Source of the DNA: Bradyrhizobium sp. CCGB01 | Lineage (GTDB): Bacteria > Pseudomonadota > Alphaproteobacteria > Rhizobiales > Xanthobacteraceae | Assembly: GCF_024199795.1 (NCBI RefSeq) | Contig: NZ_JANADK010000001.1 | Coordinates: forward strand, 2,852,001 to 2,916,000 | DNA: 64,000 nt | Direction of reading: 5' to 3' | Made by a program: the position numbers and the translations under genes | Part shown: positions 28,089 to 36,020 of the stretch, piece after piece | Layout: each line of letters opens with the position of its first letter | Numbering within the stretch: position 1 is the first letter of the stretch | The notes under the pieces: generated by a model | Database searches by the model: none | What the model was told of the DNA's origin: nothing | Seen by the model: only the letters and a program-made list of their open reading frames with translations

Positions 28089-28868
28089 TCAGGGACGCAC
28101 GGCCGGCGCTTCCATCGGCAGGCCGTGCGCCCGCGACATCAGGAAAAGTTCGAGCGCGACCAGCTCGGGCGAGCCGTAGTCATAGGCTTGGGCGCGGACG
28201 CCGGTCATGCAACTGCGCAACCGGCGCTCGATCGACCCCAGCGTCTGCCACTCAAGGCGGTAGAGCGGATAGCCGGTCGGCTGCCCCTGCGTGATCGGCG
28301 CGCCCGCAAGACGCTTGTCGAAATTGTCGTCGTGGCAATTGGTGCAGGCGAGGTTGAGCTGGCCCTCGCGCTGCATGAAGAGGTCGCGGCCCTGTTCGAC
28401 AAAGGGTTTTAGCTGCGGATCATCGCCGGCGGTGATCGCGACGCCGCGGGACTGGTGGGCGACGAAGGCGGACAGCGCCAGGAGGTCGCGGCTTTCGTAG
28501 GGGAGGGCCGTCGCCTGCTGATGATTTACGCGGCAAGAATTGATGCGCTGGTCGAGCGTGACGGGACGCGCCAGTCCCTTGTCGAAGGCTGGATAGCGTG
28601 CCGCGACGCCCTTCATGCTGCTGCGTGCATCGCCATGGCAATCCGCGCAGGCCTTGCCGGCACTGCCGGCCTTCTTCGTCCAGAGCGCCTCGCCGTCGAG
28701 CACGAACAGCATGCCGGGATTGGACGTGTCGTCATCCTGCATGGCGCGGGTATCAGGGCCCATGAAGGAATAGCCGGACCGGCGCGCATCGGGCGGGATT
28801 TCACCGGCGAGCAGGACAGGGGCCGTGGCGAGCAGTGTTGCTGCCGCTATCGCGCGCCAAATGGTCAT
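28089..28868 (-). CDS. soxA: SoxA-like dihaem c-type cytochrome
   Basis: A 259-residue periplasmic cytochrome with signal peptide (residues 1-21). It has two haem sites, CADCH in the N-terminal domain and CTNCH in the C-terminal domain. The catalytic cysteine of SoxA is in RSCMTGVRA near residue 227. SoxAX couples a sulfur substrate to the SoxY cysteine by oxidative disulfide formation and passes electrons to cytochrome c. The start overlaps the soxZ stop by four bases. SoxX is encoded three genes upstream, an unusual separation of the two subunits. Confidence 0.88.
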   Translation of the reverse strand: MTIWRAIAAATLLATAPVLLAGEIPPDARRSGYSFMGPDTRAMQDDDTSNPGMLFVLDGEALWTKKAGSAGKACADCHGDARSSMKGVAARYPAFDKGLARPVTLDQRINSCRVNHQQATALPYESRDLLALSAFVAHQSRGVAITAGDDPQLKPFVEQGRDLFMQREGQLNLACTNCHDDNFDKRLAGAPITQGQPTGYPLYRLEWQTLGSIERRLRSCMTGVRAQAYDYGSPELVALELFLMSRAHGLPMEAPAVRP

Positions 28869-29182
28869 TCGACCGTGATCGATGCGGAAGCGGTCGACGA
28901 ATAGCCGTTGTCACCGATCCATTCAAACTCCAGCTTGCCACTCTCCTTCGCGACCGTGAAGAAAGACAAATACGGGTTGGCCGCAATCGCCGGAAACAGA
29001 TCGGCGCGAAAGATCTCGGTGCCGTTGTAGCGGCACGTAAAGCTCGTGATGATGTCGCGCGGCACCAATGCGCCGTCCGCGGTGTGGCGAAAGCCGGTCT
29101 CCATGATGTGCGAGGTCAGCGTGCGGATCTCGATGATGTCGCCGCGCTTGGCCTTGGACGGAACGTTGATGAGCGCGGCCAT
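28865..29182 (-). CDS. soxZ: SoxZ-like sulfur carrier subunit
   Basis: A 105-residue immunoglobulin-fold protein of normal SoxZ length. It shows the family segments KRGDIIEIRTLTSHIMETG and PAIAANPYLSFFTVAKESG. SoxZ has no signal peptide of its own and is exported bound to SoxY. The ATG shares bases with the soxY stop (TGATG), so the subunits are translationally coupled. The adjacent SoxY variant has an altered arm, so the pair may not carry the standard thiosulfate intermediate. Confidence 0.9.
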   Translation of the reverse strand: MAALINVPSKAKRGDIIEIRTLTSHIMETGFRHTADGALVPRDIITSFTCRYNGTEIFRADLFPAIAANPYLSFFTVAKESGKLEFEWIGDNGYSSTASASITVE

Positions 29183-29649
29183 CAGTTCATCTCCTCGGTG
29201 CAGGCGGCGAGCGTCACGACGACATCGGCGGCGACCTGCCAGAACGTGTCGTCGGACAGGCGCGCGATTGCCACCACCTTCTGGGTGTCGGCGAGCCGGA
29301 TCCGGGTCGAGACCTGGGCGCGGCCGGAGGACGAAGTGAGATGGAAATTGCCGATGTTCGGCTGCGGGTTCTTCTCGTTGAAGACGTGGATGCTCTTGAC
29401 GTAGTCGTCCGCCGTCATCGGGCTTGCGACGCTCACCGTCATCGGCACCGTGTTGCCGTTCTCGACCAGCGGCGGAATGTCGAGCTTCACCTTGCCGTTG
29501 CGTATGGGCGCTTCGCCGACGACGTTGCGGATCGCCGTGGTGAGCATCGCCGGCGTTGCCTCGAGCGGCCGCAGCGTGACGATCGGGATCGTCCCGGCGG
29601 CCGTGACGCCTCCGGCAAGGCTCAGGAATTGTCGTCGCGTGGTTGGCAT
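29182..29649 (-). CDS. soxY: SoxY variant with AACTE arm instead of GGCGG
   Basis: A 155-residue protein with a Tat-like N-terminus (TTRRQFLSLAGGVTAAG) and the SoxY immunoglobulin-like body (KLDIPPLVENGNTVPMTVSV, HVFNEKNPQPNIGNFHL). The carrier cysteine is Cys150, but the C-terminus reads LAACTEEMN. Canonical SoxY proteins end with the flexible GGCGG arm. I recall an NCBI family called SoxY-related AACIE arm protein, which this matches in form; I could not verify it here. The arm change suggests a different partner enzyme from SoxB. The start MPTTRRQF is fixed by the Tat motif. Confidence 0.85.
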   Translation of the reverse strand: MPTTRRQFLSLAGGVTAAGTIPIVTLRPLEATPAMLTTAIRNVVGEAPIRNGKVKLDIPPLVENGNTVPMTVSVASPMTADDYVKSIHVFNEKNPQPNIGNFHLTSSSGRAQVSTRIRLADTQKVVAIARLSDDTFWQVAADVVVTLAACTEEMN

Positions 29650-29653
29650 GCAC

Positions 29654-30100
29654 CTAGTCCCGAAGCGTTGCAAGAAAGGCCACGATGTCCTCGATCTCCG
29701 AGGCCGACAATATCGGCTTGCCGGCGAAATTGCGCCCGACGCGCACGAGGCCGTCGTTGCGATAATAGGACGGCATGATGGTCTCCGGGTTGAAGCGCGA
29801 CGCATCGACCAGCCGGAGCCGCAACTGGCTCGCCGTCCAGCGGTTCCCGGCGCCGGCGAGATCGGGCGCGAGGTCGCCCTGGAACCGCGTTTCCGGGAAG
29901 GGGCCGGAATGGCAGAGGATGCACGTGGTCGCGCGCGCGAGCACCAGCGCGCGGCCGCGCGCCGCATCGCCGGGCGCAGCGGTGAGCGACTCGGCAATGC
30001 CATCGCCGGTGACCTTGTAGGGCACAAGCTCGTCCGCGCTCGCAGCGCAGGCAAGGCTGGCGGCGATCAGCGCCGCAATATGGAGGGATGCCCTAGCCAA
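29654..30100 (-). CDS. soxX: SoxX-like monohaem c-type cytochrome
   Basis: A 148-residue periplasmic cytochrome with one CILCH haem site, preceded by a signal peptide (ARASLHIAALIAASLACAASADE). The sequence FQGDLAPDLAGAGNRW and IMPSYYRNDGL follow SoxX, including the axial Met. The start is uncertain: I chose a TTG that overlaps the preceding flavoprotein gene by eight bases and begins the signal peptide. The longer frame upstream is Arg-rich and not a signal. SoxX partners SoxA, encoded three genes later. Confidence 0.8.
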   Translation of the reverse strand: MARASLHIAALIAASLACAASADELVPYKVTGDGIAESLTAAPGDAARGRALVLARATTCILCHSGPFPETRFQGDLAPDLAGAGNRWTASQLRLRLVDASRFNPETIMPSYYRNDGLVRVGRNFAGKPILSASEIEDIVAFLATLRD

Positions 30101-31364
30101 AGGTGTCCGCCGCAATGGTTTGAAACCAGCGTTCCGCCTCGGCGGCCTCGCGGGCGCGCAGTTCGCGCGGCGCGTCGACCGGGCTCGTCGCGCCGCCCTC
30201 GACCTCGGCAAAGATGTCGCCCCTGGGTTGGTAGTTGCCGGCGAGCGAGAAGCCGTAACCGGGCGCGACGGTATTGTAGCAGACGCCGGTCAGCCGCGGC
30301 GCCTCCGGTGCGCGGCCCGCGAACAGGTCGACGATGGCGGCGGCGCAAGCCTTGCCCTGCGCGCTCGCGGCCGATGCCGATTTGGGGATGCCGCCACCGA
30401 GGCAGGCGTCGCCGATGACGTGGAGGTTCTTGACCAACCTCGACTCGAAGGTCACGGGATCGATCGGGCACCAGCCGGTCGCATCCGTAGCGCCCGCGAT
30501 CTCGGCAATGCGCCCGGCGCGTTGCGGCGGGATGACGTTGGCGACATCAGGCGTGTAGTTGCCGAACTCTGTGACGATGGTCCTGGTCGCGGGATCGACC
30601 GAAGTGACGCGGCCGCCTTGCGAGAGCGCCACGCGCTCGATCATGTCGCCGTAGAGTTCCTTCCACGCCTTCTCGAACAATCGCTGCTGCGAGAAATTGT
30701 CCTTGGCATCGAGGATCAGCACCTTCGAGCGCGGCTTCTTCGTCTTCAGGTAATGCGCGATCAGGCTGGCCCGCTCGTAAGGCGCCGGCGGACAGCGCGA
30801 GGGATTGGCAGGGATGGCAACGGCGACCGTGCCGCCGTCCGCCATTGCTTCCAATTGTCGTCGCAGCAACATTGTCTGCGCGCCGGCCTTCCAGGCGTGC
30901 GGCATCTTCTCCGATGCGGCCTCCTCGTAGCCGGGCAGGCCCTCGAAATGAAAGTCGATGCCGGGCGACAGCACGAGGCGGTCGAAAGGCAGCGCAACGC
31001 CATCGGCCGTCATGACGCTGCGCAGCTGCGGCTCGATTGTGGTGACAGTCTGGCTGATCACGGTGACGCCCTCGGCGGCGAGCTTGTCATAGCCGAATTG
31101 CTGCGCCTCGATGTCGCGCAGGCTCGCAATGACCTCGTTGCTGAACGGGCAAGAGGTGTAGACCGCATTGGGTTCGATCAGGATGACTTGCAAGTCTCCC
31201 TGCGTGCGCTTGAGTGCGCGGGCGCAGGCCGCGCCGCCAAAGCCGCCGCCGACCACGACGACGCGGCCCGCCGATTGCGCGCGCAGGATCGAAGGGATGG
31301 CGAGGGATGTGGCCGCGACGGTGATGCCGAGGACGGCATTCCGCCGCGTCACCGGCACATTCAT
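30093..31364 (-). CDS. soxF: Flavocytochrome c sulfide dehydrogenase flavoprotein (FccB/SoxF-like)
   Basis: A 423-residue periplasmic FAD protein. A signal sequence with a TRRNAVLGITVAATS motif suggests Tat export. The FAD motif VVVGGGFGGAACARAL follows. Redox cysteines are seen in YTSCPFSNEVI, SRCPPAPYERA and GVCYNTVAPGYGFS, as in FccB, where a disulfide near the flavin accepts sulfide. The family oxidises sulfide to sulfur or polysulfide and delivers electrons to a cytochrome c. No FccA-type dihaem gene is adjacent; SoxXA may serve. It starts 55 bases after the molybdenum hydroxylase gene. Confidence 0.88.
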   Translation of the reverse strand: MNVPVTRRNAVLGITVAATSLAIPSILRAQSAGRVVVVGGGFGGAACARALKRTQGDLQVILIEPNAVYTSCPFSNEVIASLRDIEAQQFGYDKLAAEGVTVISQTVTTIEPQLRSVMTADGVALPFDRLVLSPGIDFHFEGLPGYEEAASEKMPHAWKAGAQTMLLRRQLEAMADGGTVAVAIPANPSRCPPAPYERASLIAHYLKTKKPRSKVLILDAKDNFSQQRLFEKAWKELYGDMIERVALSQGGRVTSVDPATRTIVTEFGNYTPDVANVIPPQRAGRIAEIAGATDATGWCPIDPVTFESRLVKNLHVIGDACLGGGIPKSASAASAQGKACAAAIVDLFAGRAPEAPRLTGVCYNTVAPGYGFSLAGNYQPRGDIFAEVEGGATSPVDAPRELRAREAAEAERWFQTIAADTFG

Positions 31365-31418
31365 GTGTCTTGTCCGGAAAATTGCCGCGGCGGCCATAGT
31401 GGCCGCCGCGGCGCTCTT

Positions 31419-33605
31419 TTAGGCGAAGGTGATGTTCTGGTCGCGCAGCGGCACCGAGCGGATGCGTTTGCCCGTCGCCGCGAAATAGGCGTTGAGCACC
31501 GCCGGCGCCGCAACGCCGATGGTCGGCTCGCCGACGCCGCCCCAGAACCCGCCGCTCGGCACCATCACCGATTCCACCTTCGGCATCTCGTTGATGCGCA
31601 TTGAGTTGTAGGTGTCGAAGTTGGTTTGCTCGATCTTGCCGTCCTTGACGGTGCAGCCGCCGTAGAACAGCGCGGAGAGGCCGTAGACGAAGGAGCCCGC
31701 GATCTGCCGTTCCACCTGCGCCGGATTGACGACGTAGCCGGGATCGGTGGAGGCGACGATGCGATGCACCTTGATCTTGTTGCCGTCGGTCACCGAGATT
31801 TCGGCGGCGCCGGCGACATAGCTGCCATAGCCCATGACCTGCGCAATGCCGCGATAGACGCCCTTCGGCGCCGGCTTGTCCCAGCCGATCTTCTCGGCCA
31901 CGGCATTGAGCACCGCCAGATGCTTGGGATGATTGCCCATCAGCTTGCGGCGGAATTCGAGCGGGTCCTGGCCTGCGGCCTGGGCCAGCTCGTCCATGAA
32001 GCACTCCATGTAGATGGCGTTGTGATTGACGTTCACGCCGCGCCAGAAGCCGGGCGGGACGTGCGGGTTGCGCATCGCATGCTCGACCAGCAGGTTCGGT
32101 ACCGAGTAGCCGAACGCGGCCTCGCCTGATTGCGCGACGCCCTGGAATGCGGCCGGATCCATGCCGTTCTGCAGCGCTTCGGGGCGCAGCGAGAACAGGA
32201 TCGACTGCCCGGACAGGCGGTAGTGCAGCGCGACCAGATTGTTGTTGGCATCGAACGCGCCGGTCATCTTGCACTGGGTGATCGGGTGATACCTGCCGTG
32301 CGCCATGTCCTCTTCGCGCGACCACAACAGCTTGATCGGTGTGCCCGGCATCTGCTTGGCGATCATCACCGCCTGGCGGACATAGTCGGTCTGACCGCGC
32401 CGGCCGAAGCCGCCGCCCGGCATCACCTTGTGCACGTCGCACTTCTCCGCCGGCAGGCCGGACGCCTCCAGCACAGCCGCGAAGGCTGCTTCGCCGTTCT
32501 GCGTGCCGCACCAGACCTCGCACTTGTCGGCCGTGTAGACCGCGGTGGCGTTCATCGGCTCCATGGTGGCGTGGTTCTGGTAGGGATAGCTGTAGACGGC
32601 TTCGACCTTCTTGGCGGCGCCGGCAATCGCCGCCTTGGCGTCACCGTTCTTGTTGCCGACATAGGCCGGTTGCGCGTCGTCGAGGCCCTCGGCCAGCCAC
32701 TTCGCAATCGACTCGCTCGAGACCTTGGCGTTCTCGCCCTCGTCCCAGACGATTGGCAGTGCTTCCAGCGCGGTCTTGGCGCGCCACCAGGTGTCGGCAA
32801 CGACCGCGACCGCGGTATCGCCGACCTTGACGACCTTCTTGACACCTTTCATGCCGGCGACCTTGGCCTCGTCATAGCTCTTCAGCTTGCCGCCGAACAC
32901 CGGACAGTCCTTGATCGCGGCATTCAGCATTCCCGGCAGCTTGACGTCGACGCCGTAGATCATCGTGCCGGTGGTCTTGTCGGCGGTGTCGAGCCGCAGC
33001 AGGCCCTTGCCCGCGATGGTCCAGTCCTTGGGGTCCTTCAGCTTGACCTCGGCTGGCGGCGTCAGCTTTGCCGCGGCTTCTGCGACCTTGCCGTAAGTCG
33101 TCGTCTTGCCCGACGCCTTGTGGGTGATGACGCCCTTGGCAACGGTGCATTCCGAGGCCGGCACTTTCCATTCGTCGGCCGCGGCCTGGATCAGCATCAC
33201 GCGTGCGGTAGCGCCGCCCTTGCGGACATAATCCTGCGAGGAGCGGATGCCGCGGCTGCCGCCGGTCGAGAAATCGCCCCAGACGCGCTTGCGGGCGACG
33301 CTCTGGCCGGGGGTCGGATATTCGGTCGTGACCTTGGTCCAGTCGCATTCCAGCTCCTCGGCGACGAGCTGGGCGAGGCCGGTGAGCGAGCCCTGGCCCA
33401 TTTCGGAGCGGGCGATGCGGATCACCACGGTGTCGTCGGGCCTGACCACGACCCAGGCGTTGACCTCGGGCGAGCCGTCGGCTGCGCGGACCACGGCGGG
33501 GCCGCCGAAGGGCAGGTCGAAGCCGATGGCGAGGCCGGTGCCCACGGCGGCGGTGCCGATGACGAAGGCGCGGCGGTTCATCCGGGGAGAAACATGCTTG
33601 TTCAT
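31419..33605 (-). CDS. Molybdenum hydroxylase large subunit, periplasmic (IorB-like, xanthine-oxidase family)
   Basis: A 728-residue molybdopterin-binding subunit with a Tat signal (MNRRAFVIGTAAVGTGLAIG) at residues 9-28. It resembles the isoquinoline 1-oxidoreductase beta subunit and membrane-associated aldehyde dehydrogenases of the same family. Segments include SEMGQGSLTGLAQLVAEE, GGGFGRRGQTDYVRQA and the FWRGVNVNHNAIYMECFMDELA region around the cofactor. It pairs with the [2Fe-2S] subunit encoded just upstream. No FAD subunit or cytochrome subunit is present, and the maturation chaperone is not in the window. The physiological substrate is unknown. Confidence 0.88.
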   Translation of the reverse strand: MNKHVSPRMNRRAFVIGTAAVGTGLAIGFDLPFGGPAVVRAADGSPEVNAWVVVRPDDTVVIRIARSEMGQGSLTGLAQLVAEELECDWTKVTTEYPTPGQSVARKRVWGDFSTGGSRGIRSSQDYVRKGGATARVMLIQAAADEWKVPASECTVAKGVITHKASGKTTTYGKVAEAAAKLTPPAEVKLKDPKDWTIAGKGLLRLDTADKTTGTMIYGVDVKLPGMLNAAIKDCPVFGGKLKSYDEAKVAGMKGVKKVVKVGDTAVAVVADTWWRAKTALEALPIVWDEGENAKVSSESIAKWLAEGLDDAQPAYVGNKNGDAKAAIAGAAKKVEAVYSYPYQNHATMEPMNATAVYTADKCEVWCGTQNGEAAFAAVLEASGLPAEKCDVHKVMPGGGFGRRGQTDYVRQAVMIAKQMPGTPIKLLWSREEDMAHGRYHPITQCKMTGAFDANNNLVALHYRLSGQSILFSLRPEALQNGMDPAAFQGVAQSGEAAFGYSVPNLLVEHAMRNPHVPPGFWRGVNVNHNAIYMECFMDELAQAAGQDPLEFRRKLMGNHPKHLAVLNAVAEKIGWDKPAPKGVYRGIAQVMGYGSYVAGAAEISVTDGNKIKVHRIVASTDPGYVVNPAQVERQIAGSFVYGLSALFYGGCTVKDGKIEQTNFDTYNSMRINEMPKVESVMVPSGGFWGGVGEPTIGVAAPAVLNAYFAATGKRIRSVPLRDQNITFA

Positions 33606-33615
33606 GGGCGGCTCC

Positions 33616-34065
33616 TTACGCGCTGGCGATCGTGTGGATCGCTTCGCGCACCTGCTGGAAGGTGCCGCAGCGGCAGATATTGGTGATGGCCTCGTCGATA
33701 TCGGCGTCGGTCGGCTTCGGCTTCTCGCTCAGCAGCGCGGCCACGGCCATGATCATGCCGCTCTGACAATAGCCGCATTGCGGAACGTCCTGGGCGATCC
33801 AGGCCTTCTGCACCTTGTGCAGCGTGTCGCCGGAGGCGAGCCCCTCGATCGTGGTGATCTTCTTGCCTTCGGCCTCGCTGACCGAAACGCCGCAGGAGCG
33901 GATGGCGACGCCGTCCATGTGGACGGTGCAGGCGCCGCATTGCGCAATGCCGCAGCCATATTTGGTGCCGGTCAGGCCGGCATTCTCGCGGATCGCCCAC
34001 AGCAGCGGCGTATCCGGCTCGACGTCGAGCGTGAAGGTTTTTCCGTTGATTGTTAGGTTTGCCAT
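33616..34065 (-). CDS. [2Fe-2S] subunit of the molybdenum hydroxylase
   Basis: A 149-residue small subunit with two [2Fe-2S] clusters. The plant-type cluster ligands are in [14 protein letters not shown] with a further Cys in RSCG. The second cluster ligands are in QCGYCQSGM and CRCGTFQQV. It has no signal peptide and should be co-exported by the Tat signal of the large subunit, which starts ten bases downstream. The start [11 protein letters not shown] is set by CAGGGGAC upstream; the longer frame is not family-like. Confidence 0.92.
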   Translation of the reverse strand: MANLTINGKTFTLDVEPDTPLLWAIRENAGLTGTKYGCGIAQCGACTVHMDGVAIRSCGVSVSEAEGKKITTIEGLASGDTLHKVQKAWIAQDVPQCGYCQSGMIMAVAALLSEKPKPTDADIDEAITNICRCGTFQQVREAIHTIASA

Positions 34066-34393
34066 CGCAAGTCCCCTGATTGGCCCAATCCACCGATTGG
34101 ACTCAGGGAACAATGTGTCCGGCAAATTGGAACTGTTCAAATCAATAGTCCGAGGGGGGCCATCGAAAATTCTCATGGGTGCGGGAAGATAGCGGACCGG
34201 GCGGTGTTGCGACCTCCCGCTCGGGCGCCGTCGGAACGCAGCCTGAGCGCCCCCTGGCTATGAACGCCGGTCTATGGCCTGATGCGACGTTCGGGCGCGT
34301 TCCCGGCGTCGGAACAGGCCACAGTTTGTCCCTTTTGCCGGGGTGCAAGACGGCAACGCTTTGCTACACTGCACCCGAGTCAGAAGGAGTTCC
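34066..34393. other. Gene-free divergent region, 328 bases
   Basis: The region separates the start of the molybdenum hydroxylase operon (minus strand) from the radical SAM gene (plus strand). Apart from the inverted repeat CCAATC-CACC-GATTGG near its left end, I see no consensus FixK, EcfG or sigma-54 element. Promoters for both directions must lie here. Confidence 0.5.
34085..34100. promoter_or_regulatory. Inverted repeat in the leader of the Mo-hydroxylase/Sox operon
   Basis: CCAATC and GATTGG are separated by CACC, 20 bases upstream of the first ATG. It could be an operator or a small RNA hairpin in the leader. No regulator gene is adjacent. Confidence 0.3.
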
Positions 34394-36016
34394 ATGAACG
34401 TGACGACCCCCTGCAACGTGCTGATGCTCTATCCGCTGTTCTCGGCAGAGTCCTTCTGGACCTTTGGTGAATCCTGCAAAGTGTTGGGCGTGAAGCGCCC
34501 TGCCGCTCCTTTGGGCCTGATCACCGTCGCCGCGATGTTGCCCGAGAACTGGACGGTCCGGCTGATCGATTGCAACACCACGTCCTTCGGCGAGGAGGAT
34601 CTTTCCTGGGCCGACGTCGTGTTCACCGGCGGAATGATGCCGCAGCAGGCCGACACGCTGCGCCTGATCGAAACGTGCCGTGCCGCAGGCAAGCCCGTGG
34701 TCGTCGGCGGTCCCGATCCGACCTCGAGCCCTCACATCTATGAGAGGGCCGACTTCCGGGTGCTCGGCGAGGCCGAGAGCGTCATCGACGACTTCATCGC
34801 GGCTTGGGACAGCGGCGCTCGCTCCGGCGTCTTCACGGCGCCGAAATTCCAGGCCGACGTCACCAAAACGCCGGTGCCGCGTTTCGACCTGCTCAAGTTC
34901 GAGGACTATCTCTATCTGGGTGTGCAGTACTCGCGCGGCTGTCCGTTCACCTGCGAGTTCTGCGACATCATCGAGCTCTACGGACGCGTGCCGCGCACCA
35001 AGACGATCGAGCAGATGTTCGTCGAGCTCGAGACGCTTTACCAGATGGGATATCGGGGCCATCTCGACTTCGTCGACGACAATTTCATCGGTAACAAGAA
35101 GTCGCTGCGGCAGTTCCTGCCCAAACTCGCCGAATGGCAGCGCGCGCATGGCTATCCCTTCGAATTGTCCACCGAGGCCTCGGTCAATCTGGCCGACGAC
35201 GCTGAATTGCTCGACTTGATGGGCGCGGCCAATTTCTTCGGCATCTTCGTCGGCATCGAAAGTCCGGATCCGGCGACGCTGGTCGCGATGCGGAAGAAGC
35301 AGAACACGCGGCGCAACATCGCCGAGAGCATCCACAAGATCTACGCCGCGGGCATGCTCGTCACCGCGGGCTTCATCGTCGGCTTCGACAACGAGAAGCT
35401 CTCGATGGCGGATGCGATGGTCGACTTCATCGAGGAGGCCGCGATTCCAGTCGCCATGGTCGGCTTGCTCTACGCCTTGCCGAACACGCAGCTCACGCGC
35501 CGCCTGGAGCGCGAAGGCCGGCTGCACCCGGGCCACGATCTCGCGCCGACCCTCGGCGCCGATCAATGCACGAGCGGGATCAACTTCGATCCGGTGCGCC
35601 CGTTGCGCGACATCCTGACGGACTACAAGTCGGTGCTGGAGCGGGTCTACAGTCCGGCGGCCTATGCGGGCCGCATCGACAAGTTGATGACGCTGCTCGA
35701 CCGGTCCAGACAGCGCTCCGAGCTGGCCGAGGGCGACATTCGCGCCAGGATCGGAGCGATGGAGACCGTGCACCGTGTGGTCACTGCGCTTCCCGAGGCG
35801 CGCGGACCGCTCTGGCAGACGTTCATGAACTGCGCCAAGCGCGACACATCATCGGCGCGGATCGCGGTGCAGATGATCGCGGCCTATGCGCATCTCGGGC
35901 CGTTCTCGCGCAAGGTGATCGAGGCGATCGACGGGCGCCTTGCGGCGCTCGACGACGAGGCTGTCGTCCCGGCGGCCGCGACGATCGACGCGACGGCGGC
36001 CCGGCATCTGGCCTGA
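34394..36016 (+). CDS. B12-binding radical SAM protein (DUF4070 type)
   Basis: A 540-residue radical SAM enzyme. An N-terminal cobalamin-binding-like domain (about residues 8-130, PLGLITVAAMLPENW and VVVGGPDPTSSPHIY) precedes the radical SAM core with the CX3CX2C cluster motif in RGCPFTCEFCD. The C-terminal part matches the DUF4070 extension found in hopanoid C-2 methylase HpnP and relatives. It probably methylates or otherwise modifies a lipid-like or unactivated carbon, but no hopanoid genes are nearby and I do not assign HpnP. The start has AGAAGGAG at good spacing. Confidence 0.82.
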   Translation: MNVTTPCNVLMLYPLFSAESFWTFGESCKVLGVKRPAAPLGLITVAAMLPENWTVRLIDCNTTSFGEEDLSWADVVFTGGMMPQQADTLRLIETCRAAGKPVVVGGPDPTSSPHIYERADFRVLGEAESVIDDFIAAWDSGARSGVFTAPKFQADVTKTPVPRFDLLKFEDYLYLGVQYSRGCPFTCEFCDIIELYGRVPRTKTIEQMFVELETLYQMGYRGHLDFVDDNFIGNKKSLRQFLPKLAEWQRAHGYPFELSTEASVNLADDAELLDLMGAANFFGIFVGIESPDPATLVAMRKKQNTRRNIAESIHKIYAAGMLVTAGFIVGFDNEKLSMADAMVDFIEEAAIPVAMVGLLYALPNTQLTRRLEREGRLHPGHDLAPTLGADQCTSGINFDPVRPLRDILTDYKSVLERVYSPAAYAGRIDKLMTLLDRSRQRSELAEGDIRARIGAMETVHRVVTALPEARGPLWQTFMNCAKRDTSSARIAVQMIAAYAHLGPFSRKVIEAIDGRLAALDDEAVVPAAATIDATAARHLA

Positions 36017-36020
36017 GGGG

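Noticed and set aside
34394..36016. Naming the radical SAM gene hpnP
   Set aside because: The architecture fits, but the DUF4070 family has several paralogous groups and no hopanoid gene is nearby.
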